Of a DNA stretch of 64,000 nt, positions 39,199-48,574 are shown one piece after another. A program made the position numbers and the translations under genes. The stretch is from Paulinella micropora (Eukaryota > Cercozoa > Imbricatea > Euglyphida), in contig BJOX01000198.1 of the NCBI GenBank assembly GCA_009731375.1, forward strand, positions 498,440 to 562,439. The letters run 5' to 3'. The notes under the pieces were generated by a model. The model saw only the letters and a program-made list of their open reading frames with translations, made no database searches and was not told the DNA's origin. Each line of letters begins with the position of its first letter. Position 1 is the stretch's first letter.

Positions 39199-40972
39199 TT
39201 ACCCCGGGGTGAGGTCAAAAGTCAGGACGGTCTGCCTGTCGTGGCTGGACGTCGTTTTGAGAAATAGGCACAGCTGCTCCAGGTTCAATTCTGTTCCACG
39301 CACGTCCAATACAACAGGATAATTGCGAGCCGTGCCCTTTAGCGTTGCGCACAGATCCTTTGCCAGCTCCCAATTCATCCCGCCCGGATAAGCGTCGTCG
39401 CACAGGCAACACTCTTGTAGCAGCTGCAGCTTTTTCCAGAATTTCAGACACCATTTGCTATCGGGCCTTGAGCCTAACCGTAGCTTAAGCTTTTTTACAA
39501 ATTCGGGCTCTTGAGTTAGAACTAGATCGGGTAAGCAGGTTTGTTCAACACGCAGTTCTTGGAGTTCTTTTAGTCTAGCATCAACCTTGTCTGGGTTAGG
39601 CAGGTTGCTGAGATTGGGCACTTGCAAGCTTTGGACATGGTTTAGCGAACAATTACTAGGCCACCACTTATTTGAAGTAATAGGCGTGCCAAAGAGGGGA
39701 AGACGCTTCAAGCGCTCTAGGCGTTTTTTTTCTGTACCACAACAAACTTTCTCGGCGAACAGAACCTTCAAGAAATTGTCGTTGACAAAGTCACAGTCGC
39801 GCAGGCCAAGCTCCACCAGCCAAGGCAGCAGCTCTCTTAACTTTTCTGCAATTATTTGTGAGTTTGAGTCGGATAGCCCGCAGCGCACTAGGCGCAGAAC
39901 CGCGCCCGTCTTTTTTACCGTCCCGGGGAGCCCCCTCATAAAGGTGTCGAAGACGTTATCTTGCAGCAGGAACCCCTCCAGCTCCAGCTCACGCAAAGAA
40001 CCATATTTGTTAGGATTCTTCGCGAGTTCTTCTCTCTTTGTATCACTCCTTAATCGCGCGCGATGTTCGTGACCGGGGCGTCGCTGCTGGACGACGTCAA
40101 AAAGTGAATCTAGCTTTTGGCAGGATAATTCATATATATTGTCTCGAGGTTGGTAGAGCTTCACGATTTCCCACACATCAGCTAGCCCTCCACGCCGAAA
40201 AAAACCTGCCCGCTCAGCAAGGGCTCCTGCAGTATCTTCTGCAATAATGCGCGCTCCCTCGGGAGAACGCAGGCGAAAAGCTTGGAGCTCAGGCCAGTTG
40301 ATACGTTCAAACTTGAAATTAAAGTCTGCGCCCGGATAACTGCAAGCCCCTAGAACGATGACCTCCAAGTCGGCCACCTCCGCCTTAATCGCCCACGAAA
40401 CGTCTTGTAATTTTTTATAGGCAGCCAGCCCGACACCCCAAGGATCTTTTTTCAAAGTGTACCGCTCTGTTAGTCGTTTAGTTCGAGTGTAGTTACAAAG
40501 TTTCGCACCCCATCCAATTAAGCAGTTTGCTGCTTTCTCTCCCAGCACCCGTACTTCATCCATGAGCCTGTGTTTTCCGTCTGCCCCATTTTCTCCGTCA
40601 AGCCTAAACTTTGCGTGTTGGCAATCGACAAGCACCAAACCGCCGATTTTTTTGTCGAGCTCAAAGCTCCGGGCCTCGCCTTCTTCAAGCTCCAAATCGC
40701 GTATTTCCAAGCGGTTGGTACACCCGCCGATCAGCTTGAATAGCTTCTCAAGCTTGTCAAAGCTCTTCTCGTCTCGACAGTGCACTTGTAAATTAAGCCT
40801 TTCTGTAGCTTGCCGCATTATTTCTTTCAGGGCTTCATTGTCGGGGTCAAGCGCCGCGGCGTCCAGCACAATCTCTTGACGGTGGTGCTTTATTTGGTAT
40901 CTCAAAGCCTCTAGCCACTGCACTTCAGATTTTGTTGATTTACAAGAGAGGAAAACAGCTTCTCTCAGTTCG
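39199..40972 (-). CDS. Leucine-rich protein, spliced at its 5' end
   Basis: Open for about 590 codons. No usable ATG; instead the minus strand has a long pyrimidine tract ending CCCCCCCTTGGCAG just before 40972, a textbook acceptor, so an upstream exon lies in or beyond the poly-G gap at 41014-41047. The protein starts ELREAVFLSCKSTKSEVQWL. It has irregular LRR-like segments (NRLEIRDLELEEG, LEVIVLGACSYPGADF, LRELELEGFLLQDNVF, LVELGLRDCDFVNDNFLKVL, VQSLQVPNLSNLP) and ends KTTSSHDRQTVLTFDLTPG. It is similar in style to the broken gene at 19.7 kb. No clear F-box. TTTATTAAAATG follows the stop. Codon use is more AT-rich than in its neighbours. Confidence 0.6.
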
Positions 40973-41199
40973 CTGCCAAGGGGGGGAGAGGGAAGGAAAA
41001 GGGGGGACAAAGGATTTGGGGGGGGGGGGGGGGGGGGNNNNNNNNNNCTTCCTTCCTCCCGGCGTCAAAGGTGTGTGTGTGTCCTGCGATGTGAATGTGT
41101 GTGTGTGTGCGACTTTCTTTTATTTGCTGCAGGTTTTGAGCAATGCACGTACAAATTCCCTTTTTTGTTTTTTTTAGTTGGCCTGTAGAAGAAGAAAAA

Positions 41200-42171
41200 A
41201 TGGAACAAACGCGAGCGTGCCTGCTGCTGGCCCTGCCCGACAGTCTCTGGCCCCTGGTGAGGGTACTGTTGGGAACCCGCGAGCTGTTAGCCCTGGCCTC
41301 GACGTGCCAGCAGCTCTCGGCGCTGGTGAGGAAGCGCGCGATCTTTTGGACGGGCTTCGAGCAGCCCAATTTTGAACTAGGAGAGTTGACACACAGGCAA
41401 CTGCTAAGCTTGTTCCACACCGCGTGCCTGGAAGCGAAGCTTGTGATACGTAGCGTCCAGGTCACCGGTTCGTCTCTGGCGGCGGCACGACAGCTGCTGC
41501 GCGGTCTGCACGTGCACCGACTGACGTACGCTGGCGACGGAGAAACCTGTGTTGACGAAGAAGAAGCGGACGAGGACTCCAAGGTGGCCGGGCTGCTGTC
41601 GGCCGTCGCCTCTGTCCGCGAACTGAAGCTGCGAATTTGCAGCTGGCTTAGCGGCGTGGCGCTGTCCCAGCTGCAGGCGCCGGCAGCGGTCAGCTCGCTG
41701 GCGTTCTACGGCTGCGGCGAGATCACGGACGCCGGGCTGGCCGCCGTGGCAGGACTCCAGGTTCTAAACTTGCAACTCGGGGGCTGCCGGAAGATCACAG
41801 ACACGGGGCTGCAATCTCTGGAAGCGCTGACGACGCTCCGGCGGCTCAATCTGTCAAACTGCAGCCTGATCACGGACCGGGGGCTCAGCAGCCTGCGCAA
41901 TCTTGGCGGGCTGGAATGGCTGTGCCTCGACTATACTGACCGAATCACCGACACGGGGTTGGGGCACCTTGCTTCGCTGCCCAAGCTCCGGCGGCTGCAC
42001 TTTTCGGCCAGGGCACGAGTGATGGATGAGGACGCGATAGAGTGGCTAGCGGCAGCCCTGCCCTCGCTCCGCAGCCTCGTCATTCTCGGCCGCGCGCTGA
42101 TCACGGTGGCGGCCATGGAGCGCCTCAGGCAAAAGAGGCCGGACCTGCTCGTGCAATGGTTTTATGGCTGA
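41200..42171 (+). CDS. F-box/LRR protein (FBXL-like)
   Basis: ATG at 41200 (MEQTRACLLLALPDSLWPLV), 323 residues. F-box at about 8-50 (LPDSLWPLVRVLLGTRELLA, STCQQLSALV). An acidic insert (DEEEADEDS) follows, then five or six LRR-CC repeats (SSLAFYGCGEITDAGLAAV, LQLGGCRKITDTGLQSL, LNLSNCSLITDRGLSSL, LCLDYTDRITDTGLGHL). This is the standard layout of an SCF substrate receptor. Upstream, CTGCAG and TTTTTTTTAG look like acceptors, so a spliced 5' leader is possible; the GTGTGCGACTTTCTTT leader phrase recurs at 38461. A rearranged fragment of this gene lies at 38698. Confidence 0.85.
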   Translation: MEQTRACLLLALPDSLWPLVRVLLGTRELLALASTCQQLSALVRKRAIFWTGFEQPNFELGELTHRQLLSLFHTACLEAKLVIRSVQVTGSSLAAARQLLRGLHVHRLTYAGDGETCVDEEEADEDSKVAGLLSAVASVRELKLRICSWLSGVALSQLQAPAAVSSLAFYGCGEITDAGLAAVAGLQVLNLQLGGCRKITDTGLQSLEALTTLRRLNLSNCSLITDRGLSSLRNLGGLEWLCLDYTDRITDTGLGHLASLPKLRRLHFSARARVMDEDAIEWLAAALPSLRSLVILGRALITVAAMERLRQKRPDLLVQWFYG

Positions 42172-42225
42172 AAAGAAAAAGATTTTTTAAAAAAAAAGAA
42201 TTTGAAAACAAAAAGATTTCTAATT

Positions 42226-43596
42226 TTACTGCGGGATCCGCAGCTGTCGGATGTAGCTGTCCACCCGATCCCGAAACCTCCGGTTTTCTTTGTACCACTT
42301 GCTTTGCGTTGCGTTCTGAAGATCAGAGGCCAGCCCTTGTCGCTCAGGGTTTTCCGAGGGAACGCACAGCCGGCGCGGCCCGCTGGGGTTGTCGGGATGA
42401 TGGTCATGCAAAACGCCGAACAAAAGGTACACCTCGTATGAGTTCAGGACTCGGTAGTTTTCGGGAGGGTTCCAATACACCCCTGTCAACAAACCCCCGT
42501 CCGGGTTCCGGTCGAAGGCCACAATGTGCTCACAAGCATTTCTTGAACTGAGCATGACTTCTATCAGGCGGTGGCACCTGTGGCGACGCCTTGCAACCGA
42601 TTTTTCGTCGTCGTCTTGGGACTCGAGCCGAGACCGGAGCAGCGACATCAAGCCTTCCCCAACGGTGTTTTCCGCTATCTCGGGCGAGGACACGAGGAGC
42701 TTGACCACGCGCTCACGCTCGCGGCGATCTTTGTGCTCCGACTCGACACCCTGGTCTAGCGCTATGTTCAGAACGCTCCAGCCGTCCTCGTCACGGAAGT
42801 TGGGGTCTGCCCCGCGCTCTAGGGCCCAAAGCAGATAGGCGGCGGGCCCGTCTCTGGCCAGCCGCCACAACAGCGTTACTTCCTCCCCCCGACCTAGGCC
42901 GAAGCTGGCGAGTGCGTCTATGCCGACCTGCCACGTGACAAACACCGCCTCCAGAATCCGGCTGGCTATGCCGAACTTCATCAGTGCCCGCCAGGTGTAC
43001 GTGTCATGAAGGGCTGCGCGTAGTTGGACGTAGACCTCGTTTTGCAGATCTACGTCCCCTGCTAACTCCCTCAGTAATAGCTCGTGCAGTCGCTGGAGAT
43101 GCACGCCCATCAGCTCATCATTGTCTAAGAGCAACGATTCCTGCGTGACCACTCTGACCAGCTCCGGATAGAGACGTTCATTCCTAACCTGCTCTGGTTC
43201 CGTCCTGATTGCCCGCAGGACTTCTTTAAACTCTTGCCGATGTTCGTCCAGCCGCCGCTCTTGCAGCCAGCGGCCGTAGGCTTGGTACTGGTCCTGGAGC
43301 TTTCCCAACTGCTGTCGCTGTCGATCGAGCCGGGTCCTGGCCTCGGCGTTCGCGCTGCAGTTGCATCGTAGCTTGTACGCGTGTTCTCTCAGAGCAAGCT
43401 CGAACCCCTCGAGCTCTCGTTTCCTGTCGTTGCAGGCTTTCTCGATCTTGCTTTCGTTGGCGGCTTCAAACCTTAGGCGCAAGGGCGCTGGCGTCTCAAC
43501 GTTGAGCACGTACTGCTTGCCCTTACACGCATACCTGCACGCGCGCCCTACGTACCGGTCGGCCTCGGTCCATTGAGCCGGCGGCCGCCCGTTCAT
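42226..43596 (-). CDS. Charged helical protein with one ankyrin-like repeat
   Basis: ATG at 43596 (MNGRPPAQWTEADRYVGRAC), 456 residues. Residues 50-140 are a charged coiled coil (ACNDRKRELEGFELALREHA, TRLDRQRQQLGKLQDQYQAY). The middle is helical and Leu-rich. About residues 245-285 read PAAYLLWALERGADPNFRDE DGWSVLNIALDQG, a good ankyrin unit; more may be diverged. The C-terminus is basic/aromatic. It is probably a protein-interaction adaptor. It ends 55 bp from the convergent gene at 42171, with a shared A/T-rich 3' region (TTTTTTAAAAAAAA). Confidence 0.6.
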   Translation of the reverse strand: MNGRPPAQWTEADRYVGRACRYACKGKQYVLNVETPAPLRLRFEAANESKIEKACNDRKRELEGFELALREHAYKLRCNCSANAEARTRLDRQRQQLGKLQDQYQAYGRWLQERRLDEHRQEFKEVLRAIRTEPEQVRNERLYPELVRVVTQESLLLDNDELMGVHLQRLHELLLRELAGDVDLQNEVYVQLRAALHDTYTWRALMKFGIASRILEAVFVTWQVGIDALASFGLGRGEEVTLLWRLARDGPAAYLLWALERGADPNFRDEDGWSVLNIALDQGVESEHKDRRERERVVKLLVSSPEIAENTVGEGLMSLLRSRLESQDDDEKSVARRRHRCHRLIEVMLSSRNACEHIVAFDRNPDGGLLTGVYWNPPENYRVLNSYEVYLLFGVLHDHHPDNPSGPRRLCVPSENPERQGLASDLQNATQSKWYKENRRFRDRVDSYIRQLRIPQ

Positions 43597-43612
43597 GCTA
43601 GAAGGGGGAGGG

Positions 43613-43647
43613 GAGGGGGGGGGGGGGGGGGGCTTTTNNNNNNNNNN
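43613..43647. repeat. Poly-G block with 10-N gap
   Basis: Lies between divergent genes at 43596 and 43679. Confidence 0.8.
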
Positions 43648-43678
43648 AAGAAATAGATTTGTCTGTTACAACAAACAC

Positions 43679-44164
43679 ATGAGACTACCTTGCCCCCTCC
43701 CCCCCTCCCTCGCCCCCGTCGCACACGAGGTGTGGCCGGCCCCGCTCCAGACGCTGGCCTTCTGTTTGGGCCTCTACGCCGCATTCTGCTGGTGGTTGCT
43801 CTTCTTCGTGGTGCTGCCGTCGCTGGACCGCGAACACCATGGGCCGTGCAGCCTGCGCGCCCGGCTGTGCAGGGCCCGGCGGCGCGCGCCGGGTGGCGCG
43901 TGGCTGCCCGCGCAGCCGGGCGCGGCTACTACTGCTGGCGACGAGGCGGGCTTTTTTTGGTGTCATCTGCATCACTGGCCCTTGTACTTACTCCTGGGCA
44001 CAGCCTGTTACCTGGCGCCGGCGCACTGGCCGTCCTGGCTGCGCTCGGGCGGCTTAGGCTTTTCTTGTGTTTTGGTCGTCCAGGGGCTCTGCTACAAAGA
44101 CCGCTTCCGTTTCTGTTATGTGCTGCCCCAGGCAAAGTCTGAGGCACAGGGTAACAAGCTATAA
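43679..44164 (+). CDS. Small multi-pass membrane protein
   Basis: ATG at 43679 (MRLPCPLPPSLAPVAHEVWP), 161 residues. About three hydrophobic spans: LQTLAFCLGLYAAFCWWLLF (25-45), WPLYLLLGTACYLAPA (about 103-118) and GLGFSCVLVVQGLCY (about 128-142). A basic loop (ARLCRARRRAPGG) lies between the first two. The tail is FCYVLPQAKSEAQGNKL. No family recognised. TTTTTTTATTAATATA follows the TAA within 20 bp. It is transcribed divergently from the ankyrin-like gene. Confidence 0.6.
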   Translation: MRLPCPLPPSLAPVAHEVWPAPLQTLAFCLGLYAAFCWWLLFFVVLPSLDREHHGPCSLRARLCRARRRAPGGAWLPAQPGAATTAGDEAGFFWCHLHHWPLYLLLGTACYLAPAHWPSWLRSGGLGFSCVLVVQGLCYKDRFRFCYVLPQAKSEAQGNKL

Positions 44165-44266
44165 TCCTCTTCCCCTTTTTTTATTAATATATATCAGAAA
44201 ACTTTTTTTTTTTTAAACTTTTTTTTCTTTACCCTGGCTTTCTCTTGAATTTGCAAAGAACGCCTG

Positions 44267-45709
44267 TTAGCTACAGCTACTACTCGCCATCACACGGAAG
44301 GCCAGGACGTTGCCGTGCTCGAAGCCGCTGACACAGACCTGGTCCCCGAACGCCACAAGCGTGGGCGCGCGTTCGAGCCCCGACATGGAGCACACGTACG
44401 CCCATTGGCCGGCGGGCGTGAAGGCCTGGATGCGCCAGGCGCTCGGATAATCCGCGACGAAAACCAGGCCCTGACATAACGCTAGGGCGTGGGGGTGGTA
44501 CAGAGCGCCCGCTTGCGTGCCCTGCTGCCCCCAGTGCGCGACCAGTTTGCCGTCCTGCGCGTCAAAGGCCTGGACGCGGTGGTTCAGGCTGTCGGCGACC
44601 CAGACCTTGCCGTCGGCGCACGCGAGCCCCGCGGGCGAGTTGAACTGACCCGGGGCGCTGCCCCGTGAGCCCCATTCGTAGAGCAATCGTTCGGACCCAG
44701 GCGCCGCTGGGACCGACAGCGCCCGTACTACGTGTCGCGCGCGATCGGTCACGAACAGGGTGTCACCCGCGGCCGCCGCGCCGTGCAGCGCCCATTGGCT
44801 GCACGCGCTTACAGTTGTGATAGCCTCGGGCCACAGCCCGCCGTTTATGACGACCAAGCCGCGCGCCTCCGAGTCGGTCGCGTAGAAGCGGCCATGGCAA
44901 TAAACCAACGCCACGGGCCGTAGGCGGCGCTTTTTGCTTAGGACGCGCGGCACGCCGTAGCTGGCGATTCCTGCCATTTTCAGTTCGAAGCTCCAGAGAT
45001 TGCTGCCATCTTCTTCTAAGACGTAGAGCAGGCCGCTGCTGCCGACGCACAGCACAGCGGCACGGCGCACCGTCGCGCCGCGGCCGGGCTGTGGCAACAC
45101 ATAGGTCGAACAATGCGGCGCGACGGGGGCCGGGCTGGCCTCGACCCCTGTCGTCCGCTGCGAGCTGTTGCGCACTAACACTGGCTCGAGTCGCGGGCAC
45201 CAGAGCAGTCGCGTGGCGGCCGTCGCCGGCACCGAGACGATCACGCCCGGGGGTAGTCTAACCGTGCTTGCCTCGCTAGTCTCGGTGTAGGTGACCTTGA
45301 GCTGGCGCTGCTGTTCTAGACTTTCGATCGCGCGCTCGTGTTGGCCCAGCAACTGGTTCAGTCTAACGACCTCCTTGCTCCAGCACGCGCTGCGTGGCTC
45401 CTCGTCGTCGTCGTCGGCGGGGGGCTGGCGCAGCTTGCGCTCCAGCGCCAACAAATCCTGCTGCACCAGCCGCACATCCTCGCGCCGTTTCTGCAGTTCG
45501 TGCGCTTGTTGCGCTCTGGCGTCTTCGGCCCGCAAACTTAAGTCGTCGGCCAGCGTGACACTTTCTAGTCGCAAAGAACCGTCGGCCTCGATGGTACCTT
45601 GCAGCAGCTTTCCTTCCAGCTCGAACGTCTGTGAGTCGGAGCGCCACGTAGCCACAGTCGTGAAAGGGCCCGTCGCCGACAGCTCACCCCGCGAAGAAGC
45701 AGTTGCCAT
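44267..45709 (-). CDS. NHL-repeat beta-propeller protein with coiled coil
   Basis: First ATG at 45709 (MATASSRGELS; the longer frame opens at TTG), 480 residues. A helical coiled-coil region (AQQAHELQKRREDVRLVQQD, LNQLLGQHERAIESLEQQRQ) is followed by a C-terminal propeller. The best blades are GSAPGQFNSPAGLACADGKV-WVADSLNHRVQAF and GTQAGALYHPHALALCQGLV-FVADYPSAWRIQAF, classic NHL (G.F..P.gla....g..yVaD..n.rvq.f). NHL domains bind RNA or protein, often in TRIM E3 ligases; no RING or B-box is present here. Leucine heptads suggest oligomerisation. Confidence 0.75.
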   Translation of the reverse strand: MATASSRGELSATGPFTTVATWRSDSQTFELEGKLLQGTIEADGSLRLESVTLADDLSLRAEDARAQQAHELQKRREDVRLVQQDLLALERKLRQPPADDDDEEPRSACWSKEVVRLNQLLGQHERAIESLEQQRQLKVTYTETSEASTVRLPPGVIVSVPATAATRLLWCPRLEPVLVRNSSQRTTGVEASPAPVAPHCSTYVLPQPGRGATVRRAAVLCVGSSGLLYVLEEDGSNLWSFELKMAGIASYGVPRVLSKKRRLRPVALVYCHGRFYATDSEARGLVVINGGLWPEAITTVSACSQWALHGAAAAGDTLFVTDRARHVVRALSVPAAPGSERLLYEWGSRGSAPGQFNSPAGLACADGKVWVADSLNHRVQAFDAQDGKLVAHWGQQGTQAGALYHPHALALCQGLVFVADYPSAWRIQAFTPAGQWAYVCSMSGLERAPTLVAFGDQVCVSGFEHGNVLAFRVMASSSCS

Positions 45710-45963
45710 GGGTATTAGAAAAAAAAATAGTGTAACAAACAGAAAAGACAAAAAAAAAAAACTTTTGTTGTCTTAAACCCCGGCCTCCCTCCTCCCCTTT
45801 CCCTCCTCTCCCCCTCTCCCTCTTTTCCGTGCCCCCCCTCGACCCCTTCCAACCACAGGGCGCCAGACATTTTTTAAAACCTGTCCCCACTTCCGTTTCA
45901 AGAAGACAACAAAAAGGAGGAAGACCCCCCGCCCTTCTCTCCTTTCCCCCTCGCTCCCCTGCC

Positions 45964-47667
45964 ATGACGGCTAAGCCGGACTCCTCCTTCGGTTTCCGGG
46001 CCCCCGCGACCCCGGCGCCGGGGTCTGCAAGGGCGGACGTCCAGCGCTGGCTGCGTGAGAGGCTCGCGGCGCACGGCGTGCCGGAGCCCGCCTTGGACAC
46101 GATGATCCGCACCCTGCAATACCGCGACAGGGCGGGGCTGCTGCGCCTTACAGAAGACGAGCTCAAGTACCTGGTGACTAGCTCAACACTAGAGCCTGAC
46201 CTGACGCTGCTGCTGCGCGACATTTTGCGTGAGCTGCGCGACGGACAGAGCCTCCCGCCGAGCCGCAGCCCCCCCTCGCGACAGACCCACCCAAGTGGGG
46301 GGGGCTTTGGTACTGCCTTCAGCACGGCTGAATCTGGGGGCGCGGGGCTGGGCTTTGCACTGGGAGATTGGGGGGACGACGGGGCCGACTATTTCGAGCA
46401 AGGGGAAGCAGCCGCGCAGTACGAGCTCGCCCAACGCTACAAAGATGGCAAAGGCGTAGACAAGGACGAAGTCAAGGCAGCCAAGTGGTACACCAAAGCG
46501 GCCGAGCAAGGGCACGTGGATGCGCAGTTTGATTTGGGGAATGTTTATAGTTTTGGCAAGGGAGTAAACCAGGACTACGCACAGGCTCTCAAGTGGTACA
46601 CGCGCGCGGCGGAACAAGGGCACTCGGCCGCGCAGTGCAATCTGGGGAATGGTTACTATGATGGACAGGGAGTGAAACAGGACTACGCCCAGGCCGTCGA
46701 GTGGTACCGCCGGGCGGCGGAGCAAGGGGAGCCGACTGCGCAGTACAACCTGGGCGTCTGTTACTATAAAGGACAGGGAGTGAACCAGGACTACGCCCAG
46801 GCAGCCGAGTGGTACCGCCACGCGGCCGAACAAGGGGGCGCGGCCGCGCAGTCCAGTCTGGGCGTCTGTTACGCCAACGGGCTGGGAGTCAGCCAAAACC
46901 AGGGCCAGGCAGTTGAGTGGTTCCGCCGGGCGGCGGAGCAAGGGCACTCGGCCGCACAGTACAACCTAGGCATCTGTTACGATCAAGGACAGGGAGTCAG
47001 CCAAGACCGGGGCCAGGCAGTAGAGTGGTACCACCGGGCGGCGGAGCAAGGGTGTGCGGCCGCGCAGTACAACCTGGGCGTCTGTTACGTTCAAGGACAA
47101 GGAGTCAGCCGAAATCAGGGCCAGGCAGTCGAGTGGTACCGCCGGGCAGCAGAACAAGGGTACGCAGCCGCGCAGTCCAACCTGGGCCTCTGCTACAATC
47201 AAGGACAAGGAGTCAGCCAAGACCAGGGCCAGGCGGTGGAGTTGTACCGCCGGGCGGCGGAACAAGGGGACTCGGCCGCGCAGTACAACCTAGGCGGCTG
47301 TTACGCCGACTGGCAAGGAGTCAGCCAAGACATGGGCCAGGCAGTCGACTGGTATCGCCGGGCCGCCGAGCAAGGGGTCGCGGCCGCGCAGCTACAACTC
47401 GGTTTTTGCTACGCCCTCGACAAGGGCGTAGCAAAGGACCAGACCGCCGCTGCTCAGTGGTACACCCGGGCAGCCGAGCGGGGCGACGCCCAGGGCCAGC
47501 GCCAGCTGGGTTTATGCTACGATTTTGGCGCGGGCGTGGCGAGAGATAAGGCACGAGCGGCCGAGTGGTATAGGCGCGCGGCCGAGCGGGGCGACGCGGA
47601 GGCTCAGCGCAGGCTTGGCTTTTTCTACGAATCAGGCACGGGCGCAGATCTGGTCTACCCGAGCTAA
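45964..47667 (+). CDS. Sel1-repeat protein with N-terminal SAM-like domain
   Basis: ATG at 45964 (MTAKPDSSFGFRAPATPAPG), 567 residues. Residues about 25-95 resemble a SAM-type helical domain (VQRWLRERLAAHGVPEPALD, LLRLTEDELKYLVTSSTLEP). Then a Ser/Pro/Gly linker, and from about 145 to the end twelve 36-residue Sel1-like repeats of form AQYNLGVCYYKGQGVNQDYA-QA.EWYRRAAEQG. Repeats 3-9 are nearly identical at the DNA level, showing recent internal duplication. Sel1 repeats are scaffolds, as in SEL1L/HRD3 of ER-associated degradation; no signal peptide or membrane anchor is seen, so it is probably cytosolic. The stop is TAA with downstream AATAAA at about 47786 and 47873. Confidence 0.85.
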   Translation: MTAKPDSSFGFRAPATPAPGSARADVQRWLRERLAAHGVPEPALDTMIRTLQYRDRAGLLRLTEDELKYLVTSSTLEPDLTLLLRDILRELRDGQSLPPSRSPPSRQTHPSGGGFGTAFSTAESGGAGLGFALGDWGDDGADYFEQGEAAAQYELAQRYKDGKGVDKDEVKAAKWYTKAAEQGHVDAQFDLGNVYSFGKGVNQDYAQALKWYTRAAEQGHSAAQCNLGNGYYDGQGVKQDYAQAVEWYRRAAEQGEPTAQYNLGVCYYKGQGVNQDYAQAAEWYRHAAEQGGAAAQSSLGVCYANGLGVSQNQGQAVEWFRRAAEQGHSAAQYNLGICYDQGQGVSQDRGQAVEWYHRAAEQGCAAAQYNLGVCYVQGQGVSRNQGQAVEWYRRAAEQGYAAAQSNLGLCYNQGQGVSQDQGQAVELYRRAAEQGDSAAQYNLGGCYADWQGVSQDMGQAVDWYRRAAEQGVAAAQLQLGFCYALDKGVAKDQTAAAQWYTRAAERGDAQGQRQLGLCYDFGAGVARDKARAAEWYRRAAERGDAEAQRRLGFFYESGTGADLVYPS

Positions 47668-47859
47668 AACAGCCAGGCTCGAGAACGAGACGAGAATGAA
47701 CTTTGGTACTGCCTTTTTTGACCATATCAAAAAAAACTCGCAGCGCTAGCGCACAGAGTGCGAGAGGTGTAACACATTTCTTAAAATAAAATGTATATAC
47801 AAACCAAGTCGCAGATTCTGCTGAATTTGCGACTGACCAGATTGGTACCAAAAATTTCT

Positions 47860-47890
47860 TTGCTTTCACTTTAATAAAATAAAGAACTTA
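47860..47890. terminator. Bidirectional polyadenylation-type signal
   Basis: CTTTAATAAAATAAAG reads AATAAA on the plus strand and ATTTTATTAAAG (ATTAAA) on the minus strand, between the convergent genes ending at 47667 and 47940. Confidence 0.45.
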
Positions 47891-47939
47891 TGACAATCTT
47901 CCCCGACAATGTCGCTTGGCTGCCAGCCCCTTTTTTCTT

Positions 47940-48507
47940 TCAGCGTCGCTGTCTTTTACTAGCGGGCTGCTGCCTTTCCCTCTCCTCCACACGTTTGCAG
48001 CCACTAGCCGTGTGTTCCTCATCTGCAAGCCATTCGCTCAGTAGATAATAACTTTCAGCGATCTCGTGGACAAGCCGCAGGGCGTCTATCTTGTCTTCCT
48101 CCTCCTCCCCGCGCCGCTCCTCCCCCTCCTCGTCCTCATCCTCGCAATCGCCCTCCTCTTCTTCGCCCCACTCCTCGCCCCGCTCCTCGCCTTGTTCCTC
48201 GACCTCTCCCTGGCCCCTCTTCTTCCCAACTAAATTCACGCCGCTAAAAAAGGCCACGCGGTAGCAGGTGTGCAGGCCTTTTGTCTTTTTGTCCCTAAGA
48301 CGCAAAGGATTACCCCCTGCAGTCTTCTGCCTTTCCAAGCTTGAGCGCAAGCACGTTTCGAAAAACTGGGCAAGCAGGCCTTGGCACGCCTGTACAGATA
48401 ACGCGAGCTGCCGGGGGGGCNNNNNNNNNNGCAACGCTGCCAACATAGGCTAGCTTTTTCACCGGCAAGAATTCCCTAAACGAAATGTTCACTGCGCCCG
48501 GCATCAT
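47940..48507 (-). CDS. Acidic protein of unknown family, broken by a 10-N gap
   Basis: Probable ATG at 48507 (MMPGAVNISFREFLPVKKLA). The frame enters the 48421-48430 gap and continues in whichever frame the true gap length permits as LALSVQACQGLLAQFFETCL, GLHTCYRVAFFSGVNLVGKK. A long Glu/Asp tract (EEGDCEDEDEEGEERRGEEE) and a helical end (LRLVHEIAESYYLLSEWLAD) follow, with basic tail SKRQRR. Opening residues SFREFLPVKK suggest a globular head. Nuclear location is plausible. Function unknown. Confidence 0.5.
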
Positions 48508-48571
48508 CACATAATTGCGCGGATGGTCCACGCCGCCCCCACTTCCGCGGGACAATCCGCGCAATTATGTG
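48507..48571. promoter_or_regulatory. Inverted repeat at the start of the acidic gene
   Basis: CACATAATTGCGCGGAT(G)GTCC at 48507 is mirrored by GGGACAATCCGCGCAATTATGTG ending at 48571, with a 20-bp loop. The arm reaches the candidate ATG. It could be an operator-like or cruciform element, a tiny foldback insertion, or a hairpin in the 5' UTR. Confidence 0.5.
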
Positions 48572-48574
48572 CCA

